From NCBI GenBank assembly GCA_031421935.1, contig JANOPQ010000074.1:22126-86125 (forward strand): DNA of 64,000 nt, in the 5' to 3' direction. The position numbers were made by a program, and so were the translations under genes. This document shows positions 43,561 to 54,300 of this stretch, piece by piece. The notes under the pieces were generated by a model. It ran no database searches. It saw nothing but the letters and a program-made list of their open reading frames with translations, and was not told the DNA's origin. Positions within the stretch are counted from its first letter, which is position 1. Every line of letters starts with the position of its first letter. This stretch comes from JAJTFW01 sp031421935 (GTDB lineage Bacteria; Bacteroidota; Bacteroidia; AKYH767-A; OLB10).

Positions 43561-44366
43561 AAACGAAAATAAACTTCAAAAAAATATTGACCATCGCTGG
43601 GTGGTCAGTATTCTCCGTAGGCATGTTGGCTTTACTTGGATTTGTAAATCAAAAGCAGGAACAGTTAAAGTGTACCGATGTGATTGTGGAAATGAAGGGC
43701 GATATGGGACATGAGTTCGTCGACAAAAATGATGTATTGAAGTTGGCAAACAGTAAAGGAAAATTGATTGGAAAATCGGTGGGAACCATCAACACTGCAT
43801 TGTTAGAAAAAATTATTTTGTCTAACCCTTTCATAGAAGACGTAGAAGTATATTCAGCGATTGGAGGGGTCCTTCACATTGAACTTATCCAAAGAAATCC
43901 AATAGTGCGTATCATCAACAAAAACGACGAGCAGTATTATATTGATCAAACAGGCGCATTCATGCCTGTATCAGATCGTTATACTCCTCCTGCGTTGGTA
44001 GCAAATGGATTTATCTTCAATACATATGGTGAAATGAACGTGCATATTGGTACTCCAAAGTCGGACACTGCGGCTGTAAAAATTCAAAGAACGATAGAGC
44101 AAGTCTATGTTCTTGCGCATTTTTTAGAGACGGATTCTTTCTGGTCGGCGAATACTGAACAAATTTATGTGAATGAATTTCAGGAATTGGAATTGATTCC
44201 GCGCGTAGGTGATCACAGAATATTGTTGGGCGACACCACTAACTTGAGTGAAAAAATGGACAACCTTTTTGTATTCTATCGTGAAGGATTGAATAAAATG
44301 GGTTGGAATAAGTATTCAATCATCAATCTGAAATACAAAGATCAGATTGTTTGCACAAAAAAATAA
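43557..44366 (+). CDS. ftsQ: FtsQ-type cell division protein
   Basis: A 269-residue bitopic protein: short cytoplasmic N-terminus, a membrane helix (ILTIAGWSVFSVGMLALLGF) and an extracytoplasmic part with a POTRA-like region (FVDKNDVLKLANSKGK to FIEDVEVYSAIGGVLHIELI) followed by the beta domain. Conservation is weak but topology and position between murC and ftsA are diagnostic. It probably scaffolds FtsL and the septal synthase. Confidence 0.88.
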   Translation: MKTKINFKKILTIAGWSVFSVGMLALLGFVNQKQEQLKCTDVIVEMKGDMGHEFVDKNDVLKLANSKGKLIGKSVGTINTALLEKIILSNPFIEDVEVYSAIGGVLHIELIQRNPIVRIINKNDEQYYIDQTGAFMPVSDRYTPPALVANGFIFNTYGEMNVHIGTPKSDTAAVKIQRTIEQVYVLAHFLETDSFWSANTEQIYVNEFQELELIPRVGDHRILLGDTTNLSEKMDNLFVFYREGLNKMGWNKYSIINLKYKDQIVCTKK

Positions 44367-44372
44367 ATTTTG

Positions 44373-45650
44373 ATGGAAAATACAGACATCATTGTAGGAC
44401 TTGATATCGGCACCACAAAAATTGCCGCCATCGTTGGACGTAGAAACGAACACGGGAAAGTGGAAATTATGGGGATGGGACGTTCGGAATCTCTGGGTGT
44501 GATGCGCGGAATCGTAGCCAACATCGAGAAGACCGTTATTTCCATCAAGGAAGCTGTGCTTGAAGCAGAGGCTAAATCTGGTGTAGAGATCAGTGATGTG
44601 CATGTGGGTATTGCGGGTCAGCATATCAAAAGTATGCAGCACCGCGGTATGATCACACGTACCAGCACGAATGATGAAATTAGTCGAATTGATATTGATG
44701 CGATCATCAAAGACATGTACAAATTGGCAATGCCTCCAGGTGAAGAAATCATTCATGTAATTCCACAAGAATTTATTGTCGATAACGAACAGGGTATCAA
44801 AGATCCAATTGGTATGTCAGGCGTTCGTTTAGAAGCGAATTGTCATATCATCACGGGCTTAATCACCGCAGCGAATAATATTCAGAAATGTGTTACCAAA
44901 TCTGATTTGAAAACGGTAGACATCATCCTTGAACCACTTGCATCTGCAGAAGCGGTGTTGACAGAAGAAGAAAAAGAGGCAGGTGTTGTTTTAGTGGATA
45001 TTGGTGGAGGTACAACTGACATCGCCATTTTCCAAGATGGAATTATTCGTCATACTGCTGTAATTCCTTTTGGAGGAAATGTAATTACAGATGATATTAA
45101 GGAAGGATGTTCCATCATTCGCAATCAAGCAGAATTGTTAAAGACAAAATTTGGTTCTGCCTTGGCGAAACAAATGAAGGATAATGAAATTGTTTCTATT
45201 CCAGGATTACGTGGAAGAGAACCCAAGGAAATTTCAGTAAAGAATTTGGCTTCCATCATTCAAGCAAGAATGGAAGAAATTATAGAAAGCGTTTATTACG
45301 AAATTAAGAGTTCAGGTTTTGAGAAGAAATTAATCGCCGGTATTGTTATTACAGGCGGTGGATCACAACTTAAGCATGTCACACAATTGGTAGAATATAT
45401 AACGGGGATGGATACCCGCATTGGTTATCCAAACGAACATCTTGGTAAAGGAATGGATGAAGTGAAGAGTCCAATGTACGCTACCGGTGTTGGTTTGGTG
45501 ATTAAAGGATTGCAAGATCTAGAAAGAGATCGTAAACGTCCTGCAAGTACAACCGTACAGCCCACTGTGAAAGGTGAATCGAGAAAGAGATGGTGGCAAA
45601 ATATTTTTTCAAATGAATTCTTAGGAGACGACAAGGATAATTTACTGTAA
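44373..45650 (+). CDS. ftsA: cell division protein FtsA
   Basis: Actin-like protein that tethers FtsZ to the membrane. The 425-residue product has the ATPase phosphate 1 motif IIVGLDIGTTKIAAIVGRR, the 1C domain region HVGIAGQHIKSMQHRG, phosphate 2 VLVDIGGGTTDIAIF and adenosine motif IVITGGGSQLKHV. The C-terminus ends in a basic/aromatic amphipathic stretch (RKRWWQNIFSNEF) of the kind used for membrane attachment. The ATG at 44373 is preferred over a TTG directly upstream. Confidence 0.96.
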   Translation: MENTDIIVGLDIGTTKIAAIVGRRNEHGKVEIMGMGRSESLGVMRGIVANIEKTVISIKEAVLEAEAKSGVEISDVHVGIAGQHIKSMQHRGMITRTSTNDEISRIDIDAIIKDMYKLAMPPGEEIIHVIPQEFIVDNEQGIKDPIGMSGVRLEANCHIITGLITAANNIQKCVTKSDLKTVDIILEPLASAEAVLTEEEKEAGVVLVDIGGGTTDIAIFQDGIIRHTAVIPFGGNVITDDIKEGCSIIRNQAELLKTKFGSALAKQMKDNEIVSIPGLRGREPKEISVKNLASIIQARMEEIIESVYYEIKSSGFEKKLIAGIVITGGGSQLKHVTQLVEYITGMDTRIGYPNEHLGKGMDEVKSPMYATGVGLVIKGLQDLERDRKRPASTTVQPTVKGESRKRWWQNIFSNEFLGDDKDNLL

Positions 45651-45688
45651 TTAAAAACTAACCTGCTAACAACATAAAACACATAATC

Positions 45689-47371
45689 ATGAATCAGCAA
45701 GAATTTCCCAATCAACGCGAAGGTTCGCGATCAAATCTGATCCAGTTTGACATCAACCAAGAAGAAGCATCTATCATAAAAGTGATTGGTGTAGGAGGTG
45801 GTGGTAGCAATGCCGTAAACCACATGTATCGTCTCGGAATTAAAGGAGTTGATTTCCTCGTTTGTAATACGGATGCGCAAGCATTGGCGATTAGTCCAGT
45901 GCCTTATAAAATGCAATTAGGACCTAACCTTACGAGAGGACGTGGTGCCGGTGCAATTCCTGAAGTAGGAAAAAATGCAGCCATCGAAAATGTAGAAGAG
46001 TTAAAATCTCTTTTAGGAAATGGTACACGCATGGCTTTCATCACTGCTGGAATGGGTGGTGGAACAGGTACTGGTGCAGCTCCTGTAATTGCAGGCATTG
46101 CTCGTGAGATGGGCATATTGACCATCGGTATTGCTACTATTCCATTTGGTTTCGAAGGACGCAAGCGTAAGCAACAAGCGGAATTGGGAATTGAAGAGTT
46201 GAAGAAAAATGTAGATGCTTTGTTGATTATCTGCAATGATAAATTGCGTGAGATCCACGGGAACTTACAATTACGTGATGCCTTTGGTCATGCGGATGAT
46301 ATTTTAACAACAGCAGCAAAGAGTATCGCTGAAATCATCACCAACACCATGCATCTCAATGTTGACTTTGCGGATATAGAGACCGTTATGAAGGACAGTG
46401 GTGTAGCCATCATGGGATCTGCAAATGCAGAAGGCGATAATCGTGCCGTGCGTGCTGCTGAAGCGGCTTTGGATTCACCTTTATTAAACGATAATGTAAT
46501 TGAAGGCGCTAATTATATTTTGTTAAGCATCACCAGTGGACATAATGAAGTGACGATGGATGAAGTTGGTGAGATCAATGATTATATTCAAGCACAAGCT
46601 GGACAAACCGCTGAAATTATTTTAGGATTAGGACATGATCCATCATTAGGTGATAAAGTTTCTGTAACGGTTATTGCCACTGGATTCAAAACTGGTGAGC
46701 AAAAATTGGCAGAGATAAAACGTCCAGAAGTAATCATTCATAAGTTAGATGAGCCAGTAGCTATTGCTCCAATTCCTGCACCTCCATCAGCATCGAACAG
46801 AGTTGTTGAAATGCAAAGTAAAGTAGAAGAAACTCCAGTAGAAAATAGTGATCCTACAGAGCCTTTCTTATTCATCCGCGACGACATGGGCTTTGATCAA
46901 CACAATGATTATTCGTATGCATTTACGGATCAAGCCGACATGAACATGGATCCAGATACAGGAATGATTGAATTGGATTTCCCGACTCAAGAAGAGCCTT
47001 ATATCAAAACGGTTCAGTCGTCTATTCCTCCAGTGGTAGAAGTCAATGATGCTCCCGTAATTCGTCATGAGTTAAACCAAGAGTCACCGAGGAATACACA
47101 ATCAGCTCCTGAGCAAAAGAATCAAGAAGATGAAATGTATCAACGATCATGGGATCGCATCATGCGATTGAAAGAGGCGGGCTTGAGACATAATTCTCCA
47201 AGCGGTTTAGCTGAAATGGAAAAGGAACCTGCATTTAAAAGAAGAAATGTAAAGTTGGAAAATACGCCTGCTTCTTCCGATAGTAGTGTTAGTCGTTACA
47301 CTTTATCGTTAGATGATAACAAGCCTGAAATCAGACCTAACAATCCTTTCTTACACGATCGTGTAGATTAA
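45689..47371 (+). CDS. ftsZ: cell division protein FtsZ
   Basis: Tubulin-like GTPase that forms the division ring. The 560-residue protein has VIGVGGGGSNAVNHMYRLGI, the GTP signature MGGGTGTGAAPVIAGIA and the T7 region NVDFADIETVMKDSG. After the core (about residue 340) it carries a long, low-complexity, Pro/Glu/Asp-rich linker of about 200 residues, much longer than in E. coli and common in Bacteroidota, and a C-terminal segment ending NPFLHDRVD that may bind FtsA. Spacing to yqeY is 10 bases. Confidence 0.96.
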   Translation: MNQQEFPNQREGSRSNLIQFDINQEEASIIKVIGVGGGGSNAVNHMYRLGIKGVDFLVCNTDAQALAISPVPYKMQLGPNLTRGRGAGAIPEVGKNAAIENVEELKSLLGNGTRMAFITAGMGGGTGTGAAPVIAGIAREMGILTIGIATIPFGFEGRKRKQQAELGIEELKKNVDALLIICNDKLREIHGNLQLRDAFGHADDILTTAAKSIAEIITNTMHLNVDFADIETVMKDSGVAIMGSANAEGDNRAVRAAEAALDSPLLNDNVIEGANYILLSITSGHNEVTMDEVGEINDYIQAQAGQTAEIILGLGHDPSLGDKVSVTVIATGFKTGEQKLAEIKRPEVIIHKLDEPVAIAPIPAPPSASNRVVEMQSKVEETPVENSDPTEPFLFIRDDMGFDQHNDYSYAFTDQADMNMDPDTGMIELDFPTQEEPYIKTVQSSIPPVVEVNDAPVIRHELNQESPRNTQSAPEQKNQEDEMYQRSWDRIMRLKEAGLRHNSPSGLAEMEKEPAFKRRNVKLENTPASSDSSVSRYTLSLDDNKPEIRPNNPFLHDRVD

Positions 47372-47381
47372 TCATACAACC

Positions 47382-47828
47382 ATGAGTTTAGAACAATCTA
47401 TCATGGCGGATTTAAAAACTGCCATGTTAACAAAGAATGAAGCGGGACTCCGTGCAATTCGCGCTATTAAGTCGGCGATTTTGTTGGCGAAAACAAGTGC
47501 AGGTGGTAACGAGATGAGTGCAGAGGATGAAGTGAAGATGTTGCAAAAATTAGTAAAGCAACGTCAAGAATCCATCTCCATTTACGAAACGCAACAACGC
47601 GAAGATCTTGCTGCACCAGAGCGTGAAGAAGTGGCTATTATTTCAAAGTATTTACCTGAAATGATGAGTGAGGATGATGTTCGCAATGCGGTGAAAGCAG
47701 CGATCGAACAAACCGGTGCGAAGTCGCCAGCCGAAATGGGCAAGGTGATGGGTGTCGTTACAAAAGCGCTTGCTGGCAAAGCCGATAATAAAATGGTTTC
47801 CGCCTTGGTAAAAGAATTATTGAGTTAA
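47382..47828 (+). CDS. GatB/YqeY domain protein
   Basis: A 148-residue protein of the YqeY family, related to the C-terminal tail of the GatB amidotransferase subunit. Typical motifs: LRAIRAIKSAILLAK, LQKLVKQRQESISIYETQQR, EREEVAIISKYLPEMMSEDD, and MGKVMGVVTKALAGKADNKM. It probably binds tRNA; the role is not settled for the family. It is the last gene of the division cluster and is followed by a terminator. Confidence 0.92.
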   Translation: MSLEQSIMADLKTAMLTKNEAGLRAIRAIKSAILLAKTSAGGNEMSAEDEVKMLQKLVKQRQESISIYETQQREDLAAPEREEVAIISKYLPEMMSEDDVRNAVKAAIEQTGAKSPAEMGKVMGVVTKALAGKADNKMVSALVKELLS

Positions 47829-47859
47829 GACCTTTCCTAGTCCCATTTATTTATTCCCA

Positions 47860-47888
47860 AAACCCGAACCTGTAAGTTCGGGTTTTTT
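47860..47888 (+). terminator. Rho-independent terminator after the division cluster
   Basis: Stem AACCCGAAC (47861-47869) pairs with GTTCGGGTT (47876-47884) around CTGTAA, followed by a T run. About 32 bases after the yqeY stop. Confidence 0.9.
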
Positions 47889-47911
47889 ATGTACGAATAG
47901 ATTTTTTTATC

Positions 47912-47954
47912 ATCCCATAACCATCACAGAATATTTCTGCGATGGTTATGGGAT
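47912..47954. repeat. 43-bp hairpin, arms ATCCCATAACCATC
   Basis: Fourteen-base arms (47912-47925 and 47941-47954) are exact inverse complements. After one A/C mismatch a further CAGAA/TTCTG stem encloses the loop TAT. Confidence 0.9.
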
Positions 47955-47975
47955 ACCCTTCTATATAGCTGAATT

Positions 47976-48009
47976 CCTGTAGCGGTGGATTGCAATCCAC
48001 CTCTACAGG
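47976..48009. repeat. 34-bp palindrome, core GGTGGATTGCAATCCACC
   Basis: CCTGTAG and CTACAGG flank the 18-base perfect palindrome GGTGGATTGCAATCCACC with a single mismatch on each side. Followed by GATT. The right end (CTCTACAGG) is also found on the 63947 palindrome. Confidence 0.9.
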
Positions 48010-48045
48010 GATTATATTTATTATAGAATGTTTATTCATCGTCAA

Positions 48046-48065
48046 CCGCGGATTGCAATCCGCGG
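48046..48065. repeat. 20-bp palindrome CCGCGGATTGCAATCCGCGG
   Basis: Perfect palindrome with the same inner core GGATTGCAATCC as the element at 47976, in an imperfectly paired flank (CGT and ACG). Confidence 0.9.
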
Positions 48066-48092
48066 CTACGAGGTTTCATTCCAAAAGGTGGG

Positions 48093-48130
48093 CAATCCAT
48101 GCATCGGATTCTCATCCGATGCATGGATTG
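48093..48130. repeat. 38-bp stem-loop, 17-bp arms
   Basis: CAATCCATGCATCGGAT (48093-48109) pairs perfectly with 48114-48130 around the loop TCTC, followed by GTTTTTTAT. The inner part GGATTCTCATCC resembles the GGATTGCAATCC core. Terminator-like in form but with no nearby upstream gene to serve. Confidence 0.85.
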
Positions 48131-48331
48131 GTTTTTTATAATTATTTTCATTTATTTTATAATTTTTGTAACCTTTATAAAATTCTAACGTAAGAGATAG
48201 CTTGTCTAGCCTCTGAATCCCCCTTTTTTCACTGATGTTTTGATGATTTTTTATCACTTTCTACTAAATAGAAGTGGCATTGCTTAATCCGAAACTAATC
48301 TTACATATTTTTCGTAAGAATTGGAGTAAAA

Positions 48332-51300
48332 ATGTCCCACGACATCAAAACCGATAAAATGTTTCGAAGTTTTAGAAATTTAAGAATTGCAGGAGTCGTC
48401 TTGATCTTCTTTTGTTGCTTCTCGCAAGGAGCTAAAGCACAAGCTCCCACTGCTGCATTTGATGCAAACGACACTATCGTTTGTATTACCAATACTGTAT
48501 CTTTTGTTGATATGTCTCTGCCAGGAAATGCCGCCATCACAGGATGGAGTTGGACTTTTGGAGATGGTGGTACTTCTACAGTTCAAAATCCAAATTATGC
48601 TTATGCAACAGGAGGAAATTTTACTGTTAAGTTGGTAGTTACAAACGCAAATGGTTTACAAGATTCCATCACTCACGTTATTTATGTGTTGGTGGCGCAA
48701 GCAATAAATAATACAGTACGCATTTGTTCTCCGCAATCATCCACCACCATTATGGCCGTTGATCCAGGAATTGCAGGCGTTACTGGAACTTGGTTTACTT
48801 CTTCTTCAGGAGTGATTGCTTCTCCTGCAAATGATACTACATTAATTTCAAACTTAATTAGTGGAACGTATTTATTCTTTTGGGTAGTATCGGATGGTAC
48901 CTGTAGTGAAGCCGATCAAGTGACAGTTATAGTCGATCAGCCTGTTGTTGTAAATGCAGGTCCCGATCAGAATATTTGTACCACACCGGGTACTGCAACC
49001 ATGGCTGGTTCAAATCCAGCTCCAGGAACAGGTCTGTGGACAACAACAAGCGCTGCTACAATATCAAATCCAATTAATCGAAATACACCCATCACAGGAT
49101 TAACTTCTCCAGGTACTTATGTATTTGTTTGGACCGTTACCAACGGAGCTTGTGTAATTAGAGATACCATGAATATTATTGTATCGAATCCTGTAGCCTC
49201 TGCTGCTGGTGCCGATCAATTAGTATGCGCATCTCCAGGAACTGCAACGCTAGCGGGATCAAGTCCTGCTCCTGGAACAGGTGTGTGGACCACTACTTCC
49301 GCTGCTACCATCGCAAATCCCTCAAGTGCAACATCTACAGTTAGTGGATTAACTACCGCTGGTGTCTATACGTTTATTTGGACAGTTACGAATGGAGCAT
49401 GCGTTAGTCGTGATACGATGTTAATGACAGTAAGTACTGCCATTGTTGCCAATGCAGGGAACAACCAACAAATATGTACTACTACTGCCTCAGGTTTGTT
49501 AAGTGGAAATAATCCTTCACCTGGAACAGGTTTATGGACCGCATTAAATGGAGGTACTATTACGAATCCTACAAACAGCGTAACTACTGTTACTGGTTTA
49601 ATAACATCAGGTTTTTACAATTTTGTTTGGACCATTACGAATGGCCCCTGCGTTTCAAGAGATACGGTAGTTTTCATAGTGCGAAATCCAGTCATTGCAA
49701 ATGCCGGACCCGATCAACAATTTTGTAATGCAACCACGGCAACATTAACTGGAAATAGTCCTGCTCCTGGAACAGGTGCATGGACTACAACGAGCAGTGC
49801 AACGATTGCAAATCCTTCGTCAGCAACTACTGCAGTCAGTGGATTAGCTGTTGGATTGAACACCTTTATCTATACAACATCTTATGGTGCCTGTGTAAGC
49901 AGAGATACTATTATAATAAGAGTAGATGCATTAATCATTTCAAATGCAGGTCCCGATATTCAAATTTGTGAATCACAAACATCGGTAACCATGGCAGGAA
50001 ATAATCCGGCTCCAGGAACTGGTGTATGGACAAAATTAAATGGTGGAACGATTACAACACCTTCAAGTCCGACCACAACCATCACTGCGCTTACTCCAGG
50101 AACACATCAATTTATTTGGACGATCACCAATGGAACATGTATCAGCAGTGATACCATGCGTGTAACTGTGAATGTTCAAATTCCAAGTAATGCTGGGTTG
50201 GATCAACAAATTTGTCAAGGAGCATCCATCAGTCTTTCTGGTAACAATCCAATTCCTGCAACGGGATTGTGGACAACGCCTTCTTCTGCTATCATTGCGA
50301 ATCCAACCAATCCAAGTACTGCGGTTAGTGGATTAACTAACGCTGGTGCCTATGTGTTTGTTTGGACAGTTACCAATGGCGCCTGTGTACTTCGCGATAC
50401 GGTTCGTATTACGGTTGACTCAGCCATCGTGGCAAACGCTGGCCCTGATCAAAATTTATGTGCGCTTACCACAGCTACTTTAGCGGGTAACGCTCCTACA
50501 ACGGGGACTGCAAGTTGGTCATCATTAGGCGCTGCAATAGTTACGAATGTAGCATTAGCCAATAGTGGAGTCACGAATTTAACAATTGGAAATAATTTAT
50601 TTGTATGGACCATTACTAATGGAAATTGCATCAGCAGAGATACTATCAATATTGTGGTAAGTACTTTAATTCCTGCCAATGCAGGTCCCGATCAACAAAT
50701 TTGTGCTAGTTCTCCCACTGCAACACTAAGCGGAAATTCTCCTGCCCCAGGTAGTGGAACATGGACCACATCTTCATCGGCGATCATTGCAAATCCTACC
50801 AATCCATCTACTGCTGTAAGCGGATTAAATACAGCTGGAACATACTCTTTTATTTGGACCATTACCAATGGTTCTTGTATTTCTCAAGATACTATTGTAA
50901 TCACTTTAAATAGTACAGTAATTGCAAATGCAGGTTCTGATCAAAATTTATGTAATGTTACATCCTCTACATTAAATGGAAATGCATCAGCACCGGGAAT
51001 AGGAACGTGGACAACTTCGTCTTCAGCAACCATCGTAAATTTATCATTACCAAACACAGCGGTAAATGGAATGCAAGCAGGAGTTTATTCTTTTGTTTGG
51101 ACTATTATCAATGGATCTTGTACAACCAGTGATACCGTTTTAATAACTATCGATTCATTAATTACTGCAAATGCTGGCGTTGATCAAGCCGTTTGTGTAG
51201 GAGGTACAGTGTCTTTGTCAGCAAATGCTCCTTCAGCAGGAGTTGGACAATGGACAACTACTAGTTCTGCAATTATTGCAAATCCAACGAGTGCGAGTAC

Positions 51301-54300
51301 TACAGTGAGTGGACTAAATACTTTTGGAAGTTATTCCTTTGTATGGACTATCACCAATGGTACATGTACAAGTTCAGATACAATACTTGTTCAAGTAGAT
51401 TCTGCTGAAATTGCTGATGCAGGTCCTGATCAGAATCTATGTGAAATATTTACTGCAAACTTAAATGCCACTGTTCCATTAACAAGCGTGGGTGTGTGGA
51501 CAAGTTTAGGTGCTGCAACCGTTACTACTCCTGCTGCTGCAAATTCTGCAGTGAGTAATTTGGTGTATGGAAGTAATGCTTTTGTTTGGTCAATCACCAA
51601 TGGTGGTTGTACCAGCAGTGATACAATAATTATTTATGTTGATTCAATAGTAATTGCCAACGCAGGTGTCGATCAACAAGCTTGTGCTTCCTCTTCCATT
51701 GCTCTTTCTGCAAATAGTGCTGGAAGTGGTGTAGGAGCCTGGACTTCTTTAGGAGCAGCAACAGTAGATAATCCAACTAATCCAAGCTCAACAGTAAATA
51801 ATTTGCAAGTCGGAATAAACACTTTTGTTTGGAGTATAGCCAATGGCGCATGTAATAGTACAGACACGGTTAATATTTCAATTAATCCAGTTCCTGTTGC
51901 CGATGCGGGTGTAGATCAGTTTGTACCTACTGGAACATTTGTGATCTTAGGAGGATTTCCATCTGCTTCTGGAGGAACGGCACCGTATACCTATGAATGG
52001 AATCCGGGATTAACATTGAACGATAGTTTAGTTTCGAATCCAACAGTAACGGCCACTGTAACGACTACTTATTTACTAACGGTAACGGATAGCCTCGGTT
52101 GTACAAGTACAGCTTCTATTACAATTTGGGTAAACGATCCTCCAATTGTATTGAATGATACGATTTCAACTGGAGAAGATACTACTGTTGTTATTTATGT
52201 TTTGAATAACGATTCTGATCCCAACAATAATTTGGATACGAATGCACTTGGAATTTTACAAGGACCGTTTAATGGAAGTGTTGTCATTGGTCCAGGCGGA
52301 CAAATTATTTACACACCAGGTCCTAATTTCAATGGAATGGATTCCATCTTATATATTATTTGTGACGATGGTATGCCTGTTTATTGTGATTCCGCATGGA
52401 TCATCATCACCATTAATCCGGTGAACGATGCGCCGGTAGCTGTGGATGATTACGCAACAACACCCGAAGATTCCTGCATCCAAATTGCCATCTTAAGCAA
52501 TGATACGGATGTAGAAAATATGATTGACTTAAGTACATTAGTTATTATCTCAGGTCCATCAAACGGTACTTATAGTTTAGATCCTACGACTGGAATTTTA
52601 ACGTATTGCCCCGATTCTAATTTTAATGGAATCGATACTTTGATTTATGCAATTTGCGATTCAGGTTATCCAACTCCAATATTATGTGATACCGCTCTTG
52701 TTATTATTACCGTTACACCTGTAAATGATTTACCCATTGCTCAAAGTGATTCGGCGATTGTTTGTGGTGGAGATATTGCCATCATCTATGTAAGAGGAAA
52801 TGATATCGATCCAGAAGGTGATACACTCTCCGTTTCTATTTATGCTCAAGGAAGCCAAGGATTAGCTTTTGTTGGCACAAATCAGGAAATTATTTATGCT
52901 GCCAATTTCAATGCGGGAGGATGGGATAGTTTGCAATATGTTGTTTGCGATCAACAAACACCTGCTGGTTGTGATACCGCTTGGTTGTACATCTATATTC
53001 ATCCATTACCTCAAATTACTTCCACCGTGACTCCAGTTTTATGTGGAGGAGATAGCATCGGTGCAATTGATATTACACTTTCACCTGTTGGAACGTATAA
53101 TTTTACTTGGTCGAATGGTAGTACAGATGAAGATATAGATAGTTTAACAGTAGGAATTTATACACTTGTTATTCTCGACTCTAACGGTTGCGTATTAACG
53201 TATTTAGATACAGTTCCTGGTCCATTGTTACCTCTTTCAGGAACCATGGTTTCTCAAGACGTTTTATGTTTCGGAGAAGATAATGGTGCCATCGACATTC
53301 AAATTTTGGGTGGAACAAGTCCTTATTCTTACGCTTGGAACAATAGCTCTACCGATGAAGATTTAGATTCATTGGCCGCTGGAATTTATACGGTAATTGT
53401 GACCGATTCGAATGCTTGTGTGTATACATTGACCGATACCATCATCGCTCCATCGGCTGCACTAAACATCGCACTTACTTCCACTGATATTGTTTGTGCT
53501 GGCGACAGTACAGGTGCTATGAATGTTGCGGTAAGTGGTGGAACTCCTGGGTATAGTTATAGCTGGAGCAATGGTTCATCAACCGATTCATTGAATGGGA
53601 TTCAAGCTGGAATTTATACTGTATTGGTTACCGATTCCAATGGATGTTTAATATCATTGAGTGATACAATCTTTGAATTAAATCCTCCCATTGTATTAAA
53701 CGCAACAGTGGTAGATCCAAATTGTTTAGCAGGTGTGTATGGAAGTATTCAAACTACACTTTCAGGTGGTGTTGCGCCTTACACTTATTTATGGAATACT
53801 ACTGATACTTTAACCGCACTCGATAGTTTACCGGCTGGATTTTATCAATTACTGATTACTGATTCGGTAGGATGTCAAGTGGTAGGTGCTTATACTTTAG
53901 TAGACACTTCTTCAATGGCAATAGCCATTACAGGAAATAATATTTTTTGTGAAGGTGATAGCGCAACATTGTCTGTACTTTCCTACAATGGATTATCGTA
54001 TCAGTGGATGTTGAATGGAAATATTTTACCAGCCGATACCACAGCACAATTAGTGGTTACGCAGGGAGGAGATTATTCCATTTCAGCTACTGCGGGATGT
54101 GGATCTTTTACAGATGGACCTCTCACGGTGACTGTAAATCCATTGCCTGTTGTTGATGCTGGAATAGATGAAAATGTAGACTGTCACGCTGTGCTTACTT
54201 TAAATGCAACAGGTGGATTAACGTACAGTTGGACTCCTGCGAATTTATGTACTACGCCGAATCAATCCAATACTGTTGTAAATACATCTTCCAGTAATAC

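Larger units (their letters stand above)
47829..48331. other. 503-bp non-coding interval with four long palindromes
   Basis: Contains the cluster terminator, then inverted repeats at 47912-47954, 47976-48009, 48046-48065 and 48093-48130, then an AT-rich stretch leading to the giant repeat gene. Small open frames across the palindromes are not credible genes. No tRNA is seen. Confidence 0.85.

Noticed and set aside
47990..48257. short open frames on both strands across the palindromes
   Set aside because: They are the two readings of palindromic DNA and have no other support.
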